Origin: Siphonodentalium dalli
Taxonomy: Eukaryota; Mollusca; Scaphopoda; Gadilida; Siphonodentaliidae
Direction of reading: 5' to 3'
Assembly: GCA_032622095.1 (NCBI GenBank)
Contig: CP136069.1
Span: 189,773,122-189,837,121, forward strand
Length of the DNA stretch: 64,000 nt
Shown: piece by piece, positions 1 to 11,874 of the stretch
Numbering within the stretch: the stretch's first letter is position 1
How the letters are laid out: each line of letters begins with the position of its first letter
Notes under the pieces: model-generated
What the model was told of the DNA's origin: nothing
Seen by the model: the letters and a program-made list of their open reading frames with translations, nothing else
Databases searched by the model: none
Made by a program: the position numbers and the translations under genes

Positions 1-1420
1 TTCGCAGTTTCTGTGCCATATAATTCCCGAAAATTATGAATATATGCACCTTATAATTCTTATTGTACATCGCGATTGTTCGCATGCTATTAAATATAAG
101 TATAGCCAGTAATTAGCCACTATAGGACGACTTAATACATCTGAATTCTAGCTTTGAACATTGGTAGCCAAAAGCTCAGAGATCGCCGATGGACCGACGA
201 CACGCGTAAATTATAATAGCGATGAGATGCTTAAAAGCATTGTCCAGATTGATCAATACTCGAGTTACCATGGATATCTCGATCCAGTTATGTGGTGTAA
301 TTCTACTTTTTCAAATAGTACAACAAAAACAGTTTATTTCAGATCGCCGCACGCAATTTTTCCCGTTTTGTCTAAAACCGTGCACACGAGGTACCAATGG
401 AGTACACCGCTAACCCCTTTTATAGTGATTCGACTTTCGAACGAAGTATGAATGCAAATGGATATTGGCCAGATGATTTTATGCATGGTACCGGTATGTT
501 TATATATGTTACGACCAAATGAAGTTACTTAATAAGTGTATTTAACAATAAAATAAATGTAACTTTCCCATCCTCCGCATTCGTCATGGTCGACATTCGT
601 TTCACCCAAACATTGGGTGTTTATTTCACACCACTTTCTGGGATAACCTGTGTGTCGACTGAGAACATGCGTGCCAATTGAGGAGAACACGCGAAGGATT
701 TGTGTAAATGTTAGCCCAAACGACATTTCGAAGTAACGACTGCTTTGTTGTTTATTTCGAGGAATAATACCGCATCATATGAATTCAGCCCAAATATATT
801 GACAGGTGTCAAGGGTCTAACTCTATACTGAGCAATAAAAAACTAATATAATAAATACCGAGTATATTTAATTTTAACGCCAATGGGTCGTTTATGTGCG
901 TTTAAGAGTGTATTTATGCTTAAAGCAAAGTGAAATAACGATCTTAAAATGAATTGGCCGGTATATTTTATTAGTTATCAGGGTTACCAGGGTCGTAGTT
1001 GCATAAATTACAATATATTTTTATGCTAAGATAATTGCGTGGTAATTTGTTTGTTAATGGATTGATCGGTGATCATGTTAACACAAATCCCATATATGGA
1101 AATTCCAAATATGGAAAGTGACTTGCGCATGCGCAAAACAGATACAATGGTCTAATTCCAATGCCGATGACAATCGACAATCGATGTGCATTTTAATTCT
1201 TTCATTACGACTGTTTTGGCGTCCTAATCTATTAAAATATTCTTCTATATCTTGGAAGGTGTTCTGGAAGGATTATTTCAATATGTGTATATCGGATTAA
1301 CCTTCCAAAAAGATGAGTTTGACGCCTGTATTTCTTGGCATGAATATTAACGAGCGCTCGTCTGCAAGTGGGTCATCTGGATTCGGAATTGGCGTGTTTT
1401 TGTGAAAATGTCAAATTCAA
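1..1420. other. AT-rich intergenic DNA, no gene recognised
   Basis: Open frames up to 96 codons exist (for example 161-451 plus), but none shows a recognisable domain, splice context or composition different from the surrounding AT-rich DNA. The only distinct site is the NRF-1-like palindrome near 1123, listed separately. Nothing else is supported. Confidence 0.6.
1123..1136. promoter_or_regulatory. NRF-1-like palindromic site
   Basis: The 14-base perfect palindrome TTGCGCATGCGCAA fits the consensus YGCGCAYGCGCR bound by animal NRF-1, which usually sits in CpG-rich promoters. Here the surroundings are AT-rich and no gene start is visible nearby, so it may be a chance match. The two GCGCA half-sites are seen directly; function is inference. 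Confidence 0.3.
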
Positions 1421-1740
1421 TTTCTTCCATCTAAAACATAATTACGCGCTGGACTCGGTCATTTTAGGAACATATATGTATCACACGCACATACACCAAG
1501 TCTCAGCCTAAAAGTTTGAAAAATGACAGTTTTATCGACATAAATCGATGTTAATGGTAAATTCAAATTTCCATGTTAAATTTTATCATTGAAAAAAATT
1601 CATTTCTTCCATCTAAAACATAATTGCGTGCTGTACTCTGTCATTTTACGAATTTGTAGCTATCCCACCAACACACTCCAAGTCTCAGCTTAAAATTTTG
1701 AAAAATGACAGTTTTATCGACATAAATCAATTTTAATGCC
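1421..1740. repeat. Two-copy tandem direct repeat (~182 bp offset)
   Basis: A ~137 bp segment beginning TTTCTTCCATCTAAAACATA at 1421 recurs at 1603. Both copies run through a shared stretch containing AAAAATGACAGTTTTATCGA. They differ by scattered substitutions, so this is an old duplication. No coding potential. Confidence 0.8.
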
Positions 1741-1888
1741 AATAATGGCAAATGAGTGTTAAATAAATTTTAGGCCAATTAGGGCCCTGCGAATGTTTTC
1801 TGACCTGTTCTATATTGGTCACTAGAGTTCATATTTGACCGGTTACACCTGATAATTATGCGACAGTATAGTCGCGTTACTTTATAGG

Positions 1889-2862
1889 TCAACATTGGTC
1901 ATTATCACCTGACAAATTTATTTTGGTCTATCGTATCAACCCCTATTTTCTCCCGCGCGTAGCCTGACTACCGCTATTCTCAAAGTAATTGACCAGAAAA
2001 ACGGGGTGATATCCCGGTCATGACCACGGTGATACCGGTAATAAACGGTAGCTGTATCGAGGCGGTCATGGCAGTGGAATTACGGTATTGGGCGATGATA
2101 CCGCGGTCTTTTAGCGGGCACCGCATAAATTTTTTTGAATACCGCAGTGATTTTCATGGAACACTTTGAGGGGAGGTATTTACTCCCACATACGTTAACA
2201 AGCGGTATCAGTACCGCGGTATTGGAGGATACCGCGGTATAGTACCGCAGTATTAACGGGGTGACACCACGTTGCTGGTGGTCAATTACTTTAAGTATAG
2301 CGGTAAGTGTCAACATTGGTCATTATCGCTCCACTAATTTGTATCGTTTCATCGGTATGAATTGAACAATTCCATATCCAATTATACACATATAACCAAC
2401 CCAACCTCTAATCCCGGTCCAATTTATTTATTTCTTTCATCGGTATATTCACGTAACGTAATATTTTATCACGTGATATTTGTACTTATATGTCTATGGT
2501 ATTACTATAGTATACTGTATACGTATATCAATTGCTATTCCTATCTATATAATCCTGGTGCCATCTATAGAGATAGATAATTTCAGACTCCCCCCCCCCC
2601 ACATTTTACATCATTGCTGCTTTAGTACAGTCGCGATGCAACATCGCTCCACTAATTTATGTCAGTTCATCGGTACAAACCACTTTTTCTCCGAGTCCAT
2701 ATAACCAACCCAACATCTTATAGATGACTATTCTGGCACTATATAGAGATGACTAAGATTCTGACACCCCCCTATTTTATAGCCATGTTGCAACAGTAGA
2801 GTTCAGATGCATATTATGTCAACATCGGTCGTTATCGCTCTACAAATTTATATCGGTTCAAC
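1889..2862. repeat. Dispersed short repeat, four copies
   Basis: A motif close to TCAACATTGGTCATTATCGC followed by CTCCACTAATTT and a TCGGT-containing tail is seen near 1889, 2309, 2636 and 2820. The 2309 copy directly abuts the right end of the inverted-repeat element 1971-2303. Spacing is irregular, suggesting a decayed tandem repeat interrupted by insertions. A C-run at about 2588-2599 lies between copies. No coding evidence. Confidence 0.65.
1971..2303. mobile_element. Inverted-repeat MITE with TA flanks, CCGCGG-rich core
   Basis: About 25 bp at the left (1971-1995) and right (2279-2303) ends are inverted copies with about three mismatches; the inner 14 bp, AAAGTAATTGACCA, match perfectly. 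Each end is bordered by the dinucleotide TA, as expected of Tc1/mariner-type insertion. The 330 bp body is rich in CCGCGG and ACCGG palindromes, unlike the AT-rich surroundings, and has no transposase. Superfamily assignment is inference from TA and size. The AAAGTAATTGACCA stretch also occurs in the hairpin elements at 14533-15004. Confidence 0.65.
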
Positions 2863-2980
2863 CCTTAGTTCCCTGTATCGCCCACCCCTCCCTCGGTTTA
2901 TTTTTTCAGTTGTATTATAGTCTCATTACGTACACATTTTATCTTTTCTAACTTTTGCTTCAATCACTACTGCGCGCACA

Positions 2981-3490
2981 CCCATTAAATGCCCATTAAA
3001 GGCCCATTAATGATATACCATTACAAATCCATTAAAAAACCCATGATTTTCCCATTAAAAACTCATTAAAATACCCCCTTAATATGTAACCTTTCACAGC
3101 CATTAAATTGCCATTATTATAAGAAAGTTAACGGCCATTAAAGCTAAATTATTTTAATGGGTATGTGTATGGCCATTAAATTAACTGGGGTAATGGGCAT
3201 TAAATGAAGGCGGGAACTAAAGGCCATTAAAAAATTAATGGCAACATTCTGTGTTTAATTGCCATTAAAACCCCTTTAAAATCCCATGAAAGGTTACATA
3301 TTAAGGCCCATTAAATATAATGGGCATTAAAATGGGTCATTATAATGGGCATTAATTTTGGGAGGTAAATTTTTATGCCCATTAAATTTATGGGGGCAGG
3401 GTGCCCACAAAATTGATGGCCATTAAATACAGCCTATATTTAATGGTTGGTTCATGGGGCATAATAAGGCCCATTAAATATGATGGGTAT
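2981..3490. repeat. CCATTAAA-rich block with internal inverted repeat
   Basis: The octamer CCATTAAA or its complement TTTAATGG occurs more than 20 times. In the first ~200 bp it is mostly in one orientation, and later in both. A perfect 20 bp inverted repeat, CCTTAATATGTAACCTTTCA at 3077-3096 and its complement at 3287-3306, folds the middle. Related blocks lie at 13786-14330 and 17428-17610. No ORF. It could be a satellite-like mobile element built from a short motif. Confidence 0.7.
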
Positions 3491-3507
3491 GAAAAACTGG
3501 TCATAAA

Positions 3508-3552
3508 CAGAATGAGGTCTCCAGAGGGTGAGTTTGGCGACGCTGGTCCGCT
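3508..3552 (+). mobile_element. Half copy of the GAATGAGGTCCCC palindrome family
   Basis: A stretch reading CAGAATGAGGTCTCCAGAGG and continuing to 3552 matches the left arm of the hairpin found in full at 44676-44754 and 37751-37845. The second arm is missing here, so this is a truncated relic. The block from 3553 to 4392 shows no gene; its ORFs are under 90 codons and unrecognised. Confidence 0.6.
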
Positions 3553-4392
3553 TCACTGAAATGACTAGACACTTTATCTCCAAACTTGGGTATGATACCG
3601 GAATTGGGTGTTTATAGCCAGAATATGGCCCGGTACCTTGAATGTCCCTTTAAAGTGGTACAGTACTGTGTGTATATTTATGGACTCCCCGATTCCTCAT
3701 TTCTCTGTACAATATAGCTCAAGATGATCTATTTTTAAATGGGGCATCAACTGTGTTAAAATTAATTACAATGGATAGAAATAATAATAAAACATATATA
3801 AGGCCATTACAAATTCAAGTCTGGGTTCACAAGCAATTATGTCTAAATGTTTTGATAAGGGAGGGTGTCTTATTATATTTATTATTTATTAAAAAAATTT
3901 CAAAACATACTCAAAATCGAATATTAAATCTGTTTTCATGATTCCAGGTTCATGTAATACAACTTGTATCTGTGTAATCACATGTATACAGGGGTAGCTC
4001 AATACATGGGAATACTCTGACACCTCTGTTGCCCAATTCCAAAAGCATGGCTCTAAATGGATATTGAGGAAAGGCATAGCATGAGTTTTGTCTGGTTCTA
4101 TTCATGATAGTGTGAGGGATATGGTTTATAAAGTCAGAAGCACGCAATGTCTCCCACCAAATATCATAACTGTACAATGTAACCACACATATATGTATAG
4201 AGAAACACACCACTCAAATTACAAAAAACTTCTGACAATTATATTAGGAATTCTGAGAAATCTGATTCAAATGTAGCAGTGCCATAAATTGCTCTACATG
4301 TATTTATTTACTGCAATGCCCATGGATATCCACTATCAGGAACAATTCTCAGTGACACTGATGTAATTTTTCTAGTGTTCCACAAGAATACT
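3553..4392. other. No gene recognised
   Basis: AT-rich sequence with short overlapping open frames on both strands and no domain, RNA gene or repeat that I can support. Confidence 0.55.
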
Positions 4393-5792
4393 ATATACCG
4401 GTGTAACACGATATCTCCCCCCCCCCTGGGTATCTTCCCCCCCCCCGGGGGGGGGGGGACATACCCCGGGGTATCTCCCCCCCCCCACCCTGGGTATCTT
4501 CCCCCCCACTCGTACATTTTTTTTCCCTCACTTATTTTATATTATTATGGTAAGAAATGCCGAGAAAACTATTAAATTTGTTTTTTTTTGTGGTTATTTT
4601 GAAGTTTAACTTAACCCAATAATAGTATAAATATGTCAAAATATTACCTTATGATTCTATCGTTTAATTTGCTTTATATAGTCATGAAATGGCGAGAAAT
4701 TAACTTTATATGAGCAAAATTTGATTATAGTAAGAATTTGGGGTGGGGGGAAGATACCCAGGCCTGAGTATCTTCCCCCCCCCCCCCCCCACCCAGCACC
4801 TACATATGACAAAAATTAACGCATGATTTTATTGCTTAATTTGCTTTATATAGTCATGAAATGGCGAGAAATTAACTTTATATGAGCAATATTTGATAGA
4901 GTAAGAATTTGGGGTGTGGGGGAGATACCCAGGCCTGAGTGTCTTCCCCCCCCCCTCCCAGCACCTACATATGACAAAAATTAAACGTATGATTTTATTG
5001 CTTAATTTGCTTTATATAGTCATGAAATGGCGAGAAATTAACTTTATATGAGCAAAATTTGATTATAGTAAGAATTTGGGGTGTGGGGGGATACCCATGC
5101 CTGAGTATCTTCTCCCCCCCCCCACCCAGCACCTACATATGACAAAAATTAACGCATGATTTTATTGCTTAATTTGCTTTATATAGTCATGAAATGGCGA
5201 GAAATTAACTTTATATGAGCAATATTTGATAGAGTAAGAATTTGGGGTGGGGGGGGGAGATACCCAGGCCTGAGTGTCTTCCCCCCCCCCTCCCAGCACC
5301 TACATATGACAAAAATTAAACGTATGATTTTATTGCTTAATTTGCTTTATATAGTCATGAAATGGCGAGAAATTAACTTTATATGAGCAAAATTTGATTA
5401 TAGTAAGAATTTGGGGTGTGGGGGGATACCCATGCCTGAGTATCTTCTCCCCCCCCCACCCAGATACTTAGGCCTGGATATTCCCCCCCCCCCCCACCCC
5501 AAATTCTTATTCTATTAAATTGTTCTCATATAAAGTTAATTTCTCGCCATTTCATGACAATATAAAGCAAAATAAACGATAAAACCGTAAGGTAATATTT
5601 TGACATATTTATGCTATTGTGTGAGGGGTTAAGTTAAACTTCAAAATAAAAACAAATTAAACAAATTTTTTTTAATAGTTTTCTCGGCATTTCTTACCAT
5701 AATAATATAAAATAAGTGAGGGAAAAAAAATATATGAGTGGGGGAGAGGGAAATACCCAGGGGGGGAGATAAACTGTTAGACCGGTTTATAT
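4393..5792. mobile_element. 1.4 kb foldback element with tandem-repeat loop
   Basis: Inverted arms of about 330 bp (about 4393-4740 and 5460-5792) face each other: the left arm contains AAGAAATGCCGAGAAAACTA and the right arm its complement near 5680. Arm tips share a degenerate TATA(n)ACCGGT(n)TAACA sequence. Long C and G runs occur at the tips and between loop units. The loop is a tandem array (4796-5461). No protein is encoded; the short proline/glycine-rich frames come from C/G runs. A non-autonomous foldback element is the best reading. Confidence 0.75.
4796..5461. repeat. Tandem array, 4 units of 165-168 bp
   Basis: Units start GCACCTACATATGACAAAAA at 4796, 4961, 5129 and 5296. Each holds GTCATGAAATGGCGAGAAAT and ends in a homopolymer C run of variable length. 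The unit is also the inner part of the foldback arms, so the array probably grew from an arm by unequal exchange. The unit seems to alternate between two variants: the first and third share TTAACGCATG, the second and fourth TTAAACGTATG. Confidence 0.85.
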
Positions 5793-5832
5793 CATTATAC
5801 TTTTATACTGATGGCTGCTGATGTGAGAACAT

Positions 5833-6845
5833 ACCTTCTCAAAATTAACTTTAAATAAGTGTCCCTCTCAAACGTTGGAACCGCGTTGAGAATTGACCAT
5901 CGACGCGATTCTCGTGTTAACGGAACGCGGTCGTAACGTTACTCCAATTCAGTTGTGATTTTCCTCAATGCGTTCGAGGTAACCGTCAATGTAACATAGC
6001 GCGGTGGGCATGACTGTCAACGCAACAAACGCGGTTGAGATAACCGTCAACGAAACGGAACATTGCCAACATAATACAATGTTATTTTGGCATGGTGGGA
6101 GGTATGAATAAAATGATTGATTGGTGTTAAATGTTTTACATTTTCATTAGAATTTTTCTGGAAAAAGCTAATAAATAAATGTAGATTGCATTGATCGTGC
6201 TGCACGAATTAATAGAGTCTTTTATTTAGAGATGCAATTGAGATTTCTAACAACCAAAACACTTTTGAGTTCACGTCGCGTAGTTATGTGATTTTCTGTT
6301 TTCAGAGAGTGGGAAAATGACACTAAATTAGTCATATGTGATCATAAATTATATTTAAAACAAAAAATTTAATGGTTAAAAAACTACTTACATGACTCAT
6401 CGTCTGTATATTTTTCGGCGCGGTGATTGTAATCTTCGCGTGTTGCGTTGATCCTTGACGCAACGCATTTAACATAAACGCGGTCTGTGTTACTGTTAAA
6501 CTTCAACGCGGTCGTAACGTACCAACATTGCGTTATCAACGCAACGACCGCATTGTGTTGAAGGTACCCCCGCTGGACAAAACAAGTGTCCACTTAACCG
6601 CGGTTTGCGTTGCCACCGTGGCCGAACTGCAACTACACCGCGGCTCCACCAGCTGACTGCAGTTCGGCCGTGTACTTGCTGTTCGGCCGTGGTGTACTTG
6701 CTAAACCGCGGTTACACACAATGACACCGCGGCCGAACGGCAAGTACACCGCGGTGGCAGTGGACACTTGTTTTGTCCAGCGGGGTACGACCGCGTTGTT
6801 AACTCCTGAGAACCGCGTTAAAAGGGACACTTATTTTGAGAAGGT
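5833..6845. mobile_element. ~1 kb AACGCGG-rich element with short inverted ends
   Basis: The left end ACCTTCTCAAAA (5833-5844) is complementary to the right end at 6834-6845, and both ends then share ATAAGTGTCCCT after an 11 bp offset. The interior repeats AACGCGG and its complement many times and is much more CpG-rich than the flanks. It carries a younger insertion at 6567-6785. No transposase. Class II non-autonomous element is inferred. Confidence 0.6.
6567..6785. mobile_element. 219 bp nested MITE with 27 bp perfect TIRs and TA flanks
   Basis: The left end contains CCCCGCTGGACAAAACAAG and continues to 6594; 27 bp are perfectly complementary to 6759-6785. TA dinucleotides border both ends (6565-6566 and 6786-6787), consistent with a TA target-site duplication as in Tc1/mariner. 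The core is rich in CCGCGG and CGGCCG. Sitting inside 5833-6845, it gives a relative age: it inserted after the outer element. Confidence 0.75.
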
Positions 6846-7263
6846 CTGTGCATGTGCTGTCAAAGTGACAGTTCTGATAGATTGGTTGAATTCAATTTCA
6901 ATGATTGGAAGGAACGTACATGTACTTCAAAGATTGACAAGAAGAAAGTATTTGTGAATAATTTCATTTTTATTTTTCTATTAGATCACATATTTTGGCA
7001 CCAGGAAACACTTTTTGCCCATTGAAACTACTCGAGTTTCCAATATAGCATTCGGTTTAATGTATTTCAAATCGTTTGGAATTTTCCGGATTTCGCCAAA
7101 ATCATCAGATTTATTGCATTGCATTGTCGCAAATAGTTCACCAACCAACAGATGTTCCTTCGGTTAATCCTCCATATACACTCAACGGTATAACTGTGAT
7201 CCCTGACGTAATGCACATAGAAAACGAACTCATTTTTTCCAATTTATTTGTCCAAAATTGAAA
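6846..7263. other. No gene recognised
   Basis: Short AT-rich spacer between two mobile elements. I see no domain, RNA gene or repeat. Confidence 0.55.
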
Positions 7264-10200
7264 TGAAAGTGTCAATGACACTGTAGCTCAACTTGGAAAG
7301 GGAATAATTTAATATATTACAGTCAATGGAGCGATTAGGAATGTGGAAAGTTGAATGTCTAATACTAGTTTATAGACATGAAGAGAAAAGTAAAATCCAA
7401 GATGGCTGCTGGCGGCCATGTTTTCGGCCGAATGACCCCAAAATGAGTCGTTCCCATCTACATGTCATCGTTAACATCAATGACAAATTTTATGACGATC
7501 AGACTAAAGGTACGCCCTGTAGCCCATGCTATAGAATTTAGTCATACAAAGAGTAAAATCCAAGATGGCTGCTGGCGGCCATGTTTTTTGGCCGATTGAC
7601 CCCAAAATGACTCGTTCCAATCTACATGTCATTGTTAACATCCATGACAAATTTGATGATGATCAGACTAAAGGTACGACCTGTAGCCCATGCTAAAGAA
7701 TTTAGTCATACAAAGAGTAAAATCCAAGATGGCTGCTGGCGGCCACGTTTTTTTCCGCCAAATGACCCCAAAATTACTCGTTTCCATCTACATATCAACA
7801 TTAACATCCAGGACAAATTTCATGATGATCAGACGAATCGTACGACCTGTGGCCCGTGCTAATGGATTAAATTTTGAAATCCAAGATGGCCGCTGGCGGC
7901 CATGTTTTTTGTCTGAATGACCCCAAAATGACTTGTTCCCATTTACATTCCAATTTCAACAGCCATGAAAATTTTTATGATGATCAGACTAAAGGTACGA
8001 CCTGTAGCCCGTGCTACAGGATTTAGTCATACAAAGAGTAAAATCCAAGATGGCTGCTGGCGGCCATCTTTTTTGGCCGAATGACCCCAAAATGACTCGT
8101 TCCCATCTACATGTCATTATTAACATTCACGAAAATTTTTATGATGATCAGACTAAAGATACAACCTGTAGTCCGTGCTAAAGGATTTAGTCATACACAG
8201 AGTAAAATCCAAGATGGCTGCTGGCGACCATGTTTTTTGGCCGATTGACCCCAAGATTACTCGTTCCCATCTACATGTCATTGTTAACATCCATGACAAA
8301 TTTTATGATGATCAGACTAAAGGTACGACCTGCAGCCCGTGATAAAGAATTTAGTCATACAAAGAGTAAAATCTAAGATGGCTGCTGGTGGCCATGTTTT
8401 TTGGCCGAATGACCCCAAAATTACTCGTTCCCATCTACATGTAAATATTATCATCCATGACAAATTTCATGATGATCAGACAATCAGTACGACCTGTGGC
8501 CCGTGCTAATGGATTAAATTTTGAAATCCAAGATGGCTGCTGGCGACCATGTTTTTTGGCCGATTGACCCCAAGATTACTCGTTCCCATCTACATGTCAT
8601 TGTTAACATCCATGACAAATTTTATGATGATCAGACTAAAGGTACGACCTGTAGCCCGTGCTAAAGGATTTAGTCATACAAAGAGTAAAATCCAAGATGG
8701 CTGCTGACGGCCATGTTTTTTGGCCGAATGACCCCAAAATGACTCGTTCCCATCTACATGTCATTATTAACATTCTTGACAAATTTTATGATGATCAGAC
8801 TAAAAGTAGGACCTGTAGCCCGTGCTAAAGGATTTAGTCATGCAAAGAGTAAAATCCAAGACGGCTGCTGGCGGCCATGTTTTTTGGCCGATTGACCCCA
8901 AAATGACTCGTTCCAATCTACATGTCATTGTTAACATCCATGACAAATTTGATGATGATCAGACTAAAGGTACCACCTGTAGCCCGTGCTAAAGAATGTA
9001 GTCATACAAAGAGTAAAATCCAAGATGGCTGCTGGCGGCCATGTTTTTGGGCCGAATGACCCCAAAATTACTCGTTCCCATCTACATGTCAATATTAACA
9101 TCCATGACAAATTTCATGACGATCAGACGAACAGTGCGACCTGTGGCCCGTGCTAATGGATTGAATTTTGAAAACAAAGATGGCCACTGGCGGCCATGTT
9201 TTTTGTCCGAATGACCCCAAAATGACTCGTTCCCATCTACATTCCAATTTCAACAACCATGATAAATTTCATGATTATCAGACTAAAGGTACGACCTGTA
9301 GCCGGTGCTAAAGGATTTAGTCATACAAAGAGTAAAATCCAAGATGGCTGCTGGCGGCCATGTTTTTTGCCCGAATAACCCAAAAATGACTCGTTCCCAT
9401 CTACATGTCATTGTTAACATCCATGACAAATTTTATGACGATCTGACTAAAGGTACGACCTGTAGCCCGTGCTAAAGTATTTAGTCATATAAAGAGTAAA
9501 ATCCAAGATGGCTGCTGGCGGCCATCTTTTTTGGCCGAATGACCCCAAAATGACTCGTTCCCATCTACATGTCATTATTAACATTCTTGACAAATTTTAT
9601 GATGATCAGACTAAAAGTAGGACCTGTAGCCCGTGCTAAAGGATTTAGTCATGCAAAGAGTAAAATCCAAGACGGCTGCTGGCGGCCATGTTTTTTGGCC
9701 GAATGACCCCAAAATGACTCGTTCCCATCTACATGTCATTATTAACATTCTTGACAAATTTTATGATGATCAGACTAAAAGTAGGACCTGTAGCCCGTGC
9801 TAAAGGATTTAGTCATACAAAGAGTAAAATCCAAGATGACTGCTGGCGGCCATGTTTTTTGCCCGAATAACCCAAAAATGACTCGTTCCCATCTACATGT
9901 CATTGTTAACATCCATGACAAATTTTATGACGATCTGACTAAAGGTACGACCTGTAGCCCGTGCTAAAGGATTTAGTCATACAAAGAGTAAAATCCAAGA
10001 TGGCTGCTGGCGGCCATCTTTTTTGTCCGAATGGCCCCAAAATGACTCGTTCCCATCTACATGTCATTATTAACATTCATGAAAAATTTTATGATGATCA
10101 GACTAAAGATACAACCTGTAGCCCGTGCTAAAGGATTTAGTCATACAAAGAGTAAAATCTAAGATGGCTGCTGGTGGCCATGTTTTTTGGCCGAATGACC

Positions 10201-11681
10201 CCAAAATTACTCGTTCCCATCTACATGTAAATATTATCATCCATGACAAATTTCATGATGATCAGACAATCAGTACGACCTGTGGCCCGTGCTAATGGAT
10301 TGAATTTTGAAAACAAAGATGGCCACTGGCGGCCATGTTTTTTGTCCGAATGACCCCAAAATGACTCGTTCCCATCTACATTCCAATATCAACTGCCATG
10401 ACAAATTTTATAATGATCAGACTAAAGGTACGACCTGTAGCCCGTGCTAAAGGATTTAGTCATACAAAGAGTAAAATCCAAGATGGCTGCTGACGGCCAT
10501 GTTTTTTGGCCGAATGACCCCAAAATGACTCGTTCCCATCTACATGTCATTATTAACATTCTTGACAAATTTTATGATGATCAGACTAAAAGTAGGACCT
10601 GTAGCCCGTGCTAAAGGATTTAGTCATGCAAAGAGTAAAATCCAAGACGGCTGCTGGCGGCCATGTTTTTTGGCCGATTGACCCCAAAATGACTCGTTCC
10701 AATCTACATGTCGTTGTTAACATCCATGACAAATTTGATGATGATCAGACTAAAGGTACGACCTGTAGCCCGTGCTAAAGAATTTAGTCATACAAAGAGT
10801 AAAATCCAAGATGGCTGCTGGCGGCCATGTTTTTGGGCCGAATGACCCCAAAATTACTCGTTCCCATCTACATGTCAATATTAACATCCATGACAAATTT
10901 CATGACGATCAGATGAACAGTGCGACCTGTGGCCCGTGCTAATGGATTGAATTTTGAAAACAAAGATGGCCACTGGCGGCCATGTTTTTGTCCGAATGAC
11001 CCCAAAATGACTCGTTCCCATCTACATTCCAATTTCAACAGCCATGATAAATTTCATGATTATCAGACTAAAGGTACGACCTGTAGCCCGTGCTAAAGGA
11101 TTTAGTCATACAAAGAGTAAAATCCAAGATGGCTGCTGGCGGCCATGTTTTTTGCCCGAATAACCCAAAAATGACTCGTTCCCATCTACATGTCATTGTT
11201 AACATCCATGACAAATTTTATGACGATCTGACTAAAGGTACGACCTGTAGCCCGTGCTAAAGGATTTAGTCATGCAAAGAGTAAAATCGAAGATGACTGC
11301 TGGCGGCCATGTTTTTTGGCCGAATGACCCCAAAATGACTCGTTCCCATCTACATATCAATATTAACATCCATGACAAATTTCATGACGATCAGACGAAC
11401 AGTACGGCCTGTAGCCCGTGCTAATGGATTGAACTCTGAAATCTAAGATGGCCGCTGGCGGCCATGTTTTTTTTCCGTATGACCCCAAAATGAATCATTC
11501 CGGTACAAATGTTGATGTCAACAGCTGTGACAAATTTCATAATGATCCGATCAAAGGTACGACCTGTAGCCTCTATTGTTGACGCGTTACGTACACACGC
11601 ACACACGCACACACGCACACACGGACGACGGACGACAAAGCCATGGCAATAGCTCAAACTTTACAAAGTAAAGTTGAGCTA
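7264..11681. mobile_element. Pearl/Helentron-like non-autonomous element, expanded copy
   Basis: The left end has the 15 bp hairpin AGTGTCAATGACACT (7268-7282) next to TAGCTCAACTT (7284-7294). The right end has a 32-base hairpin at 11650-11681, whose distal arm is GTAAAGTTGAGCTA, preceded by an ACACACGC microsatellite (about 11588-11625). Between lie about 26 tandem units. A second copy at 21525-22784 in opposite orientation has the same hairpin and microsatellite ends. Terminal hairpin, short inverted ends, tandem core and microsatellite are the design of bivalve pearl elements and Helentron-associated elements. Family assignment is inference; there is no Rep/helicase gene. Confidence 0.7.
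7398..11580. repeat. ~26-unit array of 157-164 bp units with higher-order pattern
   Basis: Each unit contains AAGATGGCTGCTGGCGGCCA, AATGACCCCAAAATGACTCG and GATGATCAGACTAAAGGTAC. Two length classes exist: ~163 bp units with AGTCATACAAAGAGTAAAAT and ~157 bp units with a TGAATTTTGAAA variant. Rare variants (GCTGCTGACGG, AAGTAGGACC, CATGCAAAGAG) recur in the same order at about 8690-9000 and 10480-10790, an offset near 1,787 bp (11 units), so blocks of units were copied together. Short ORFs here are artefacts. Confidence 0.9.
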
Positions 11682-11874
11682 AAAATGGACAGACGATAAA
11701 ATATCAGACCACGTGCTTTTTACCGGAAGTAAATATAACCGGTGTTCTTAAACATGTGACCGGTGAACCAAAAATAAGTCCCTATCACAAGCGTATTGAG
11801 GGAGGATTTTTTATTTTGTTGAGATTGCGCTAAATAGTTTTGCTGCAGCCATGGAGCGGACTTTTAGTGATGCG
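11682..11874. other. Spacer, nothing recognised
   Basis: Short sequence between two arrays; no feature supported. Confidence 0.5.

Noticed and set aside
7398-11580. CRISPR-like array of direct repeats
   Set aside because: Units are ~160 bp, contiguous, and lack unique spacers; the window is eukaryotic.
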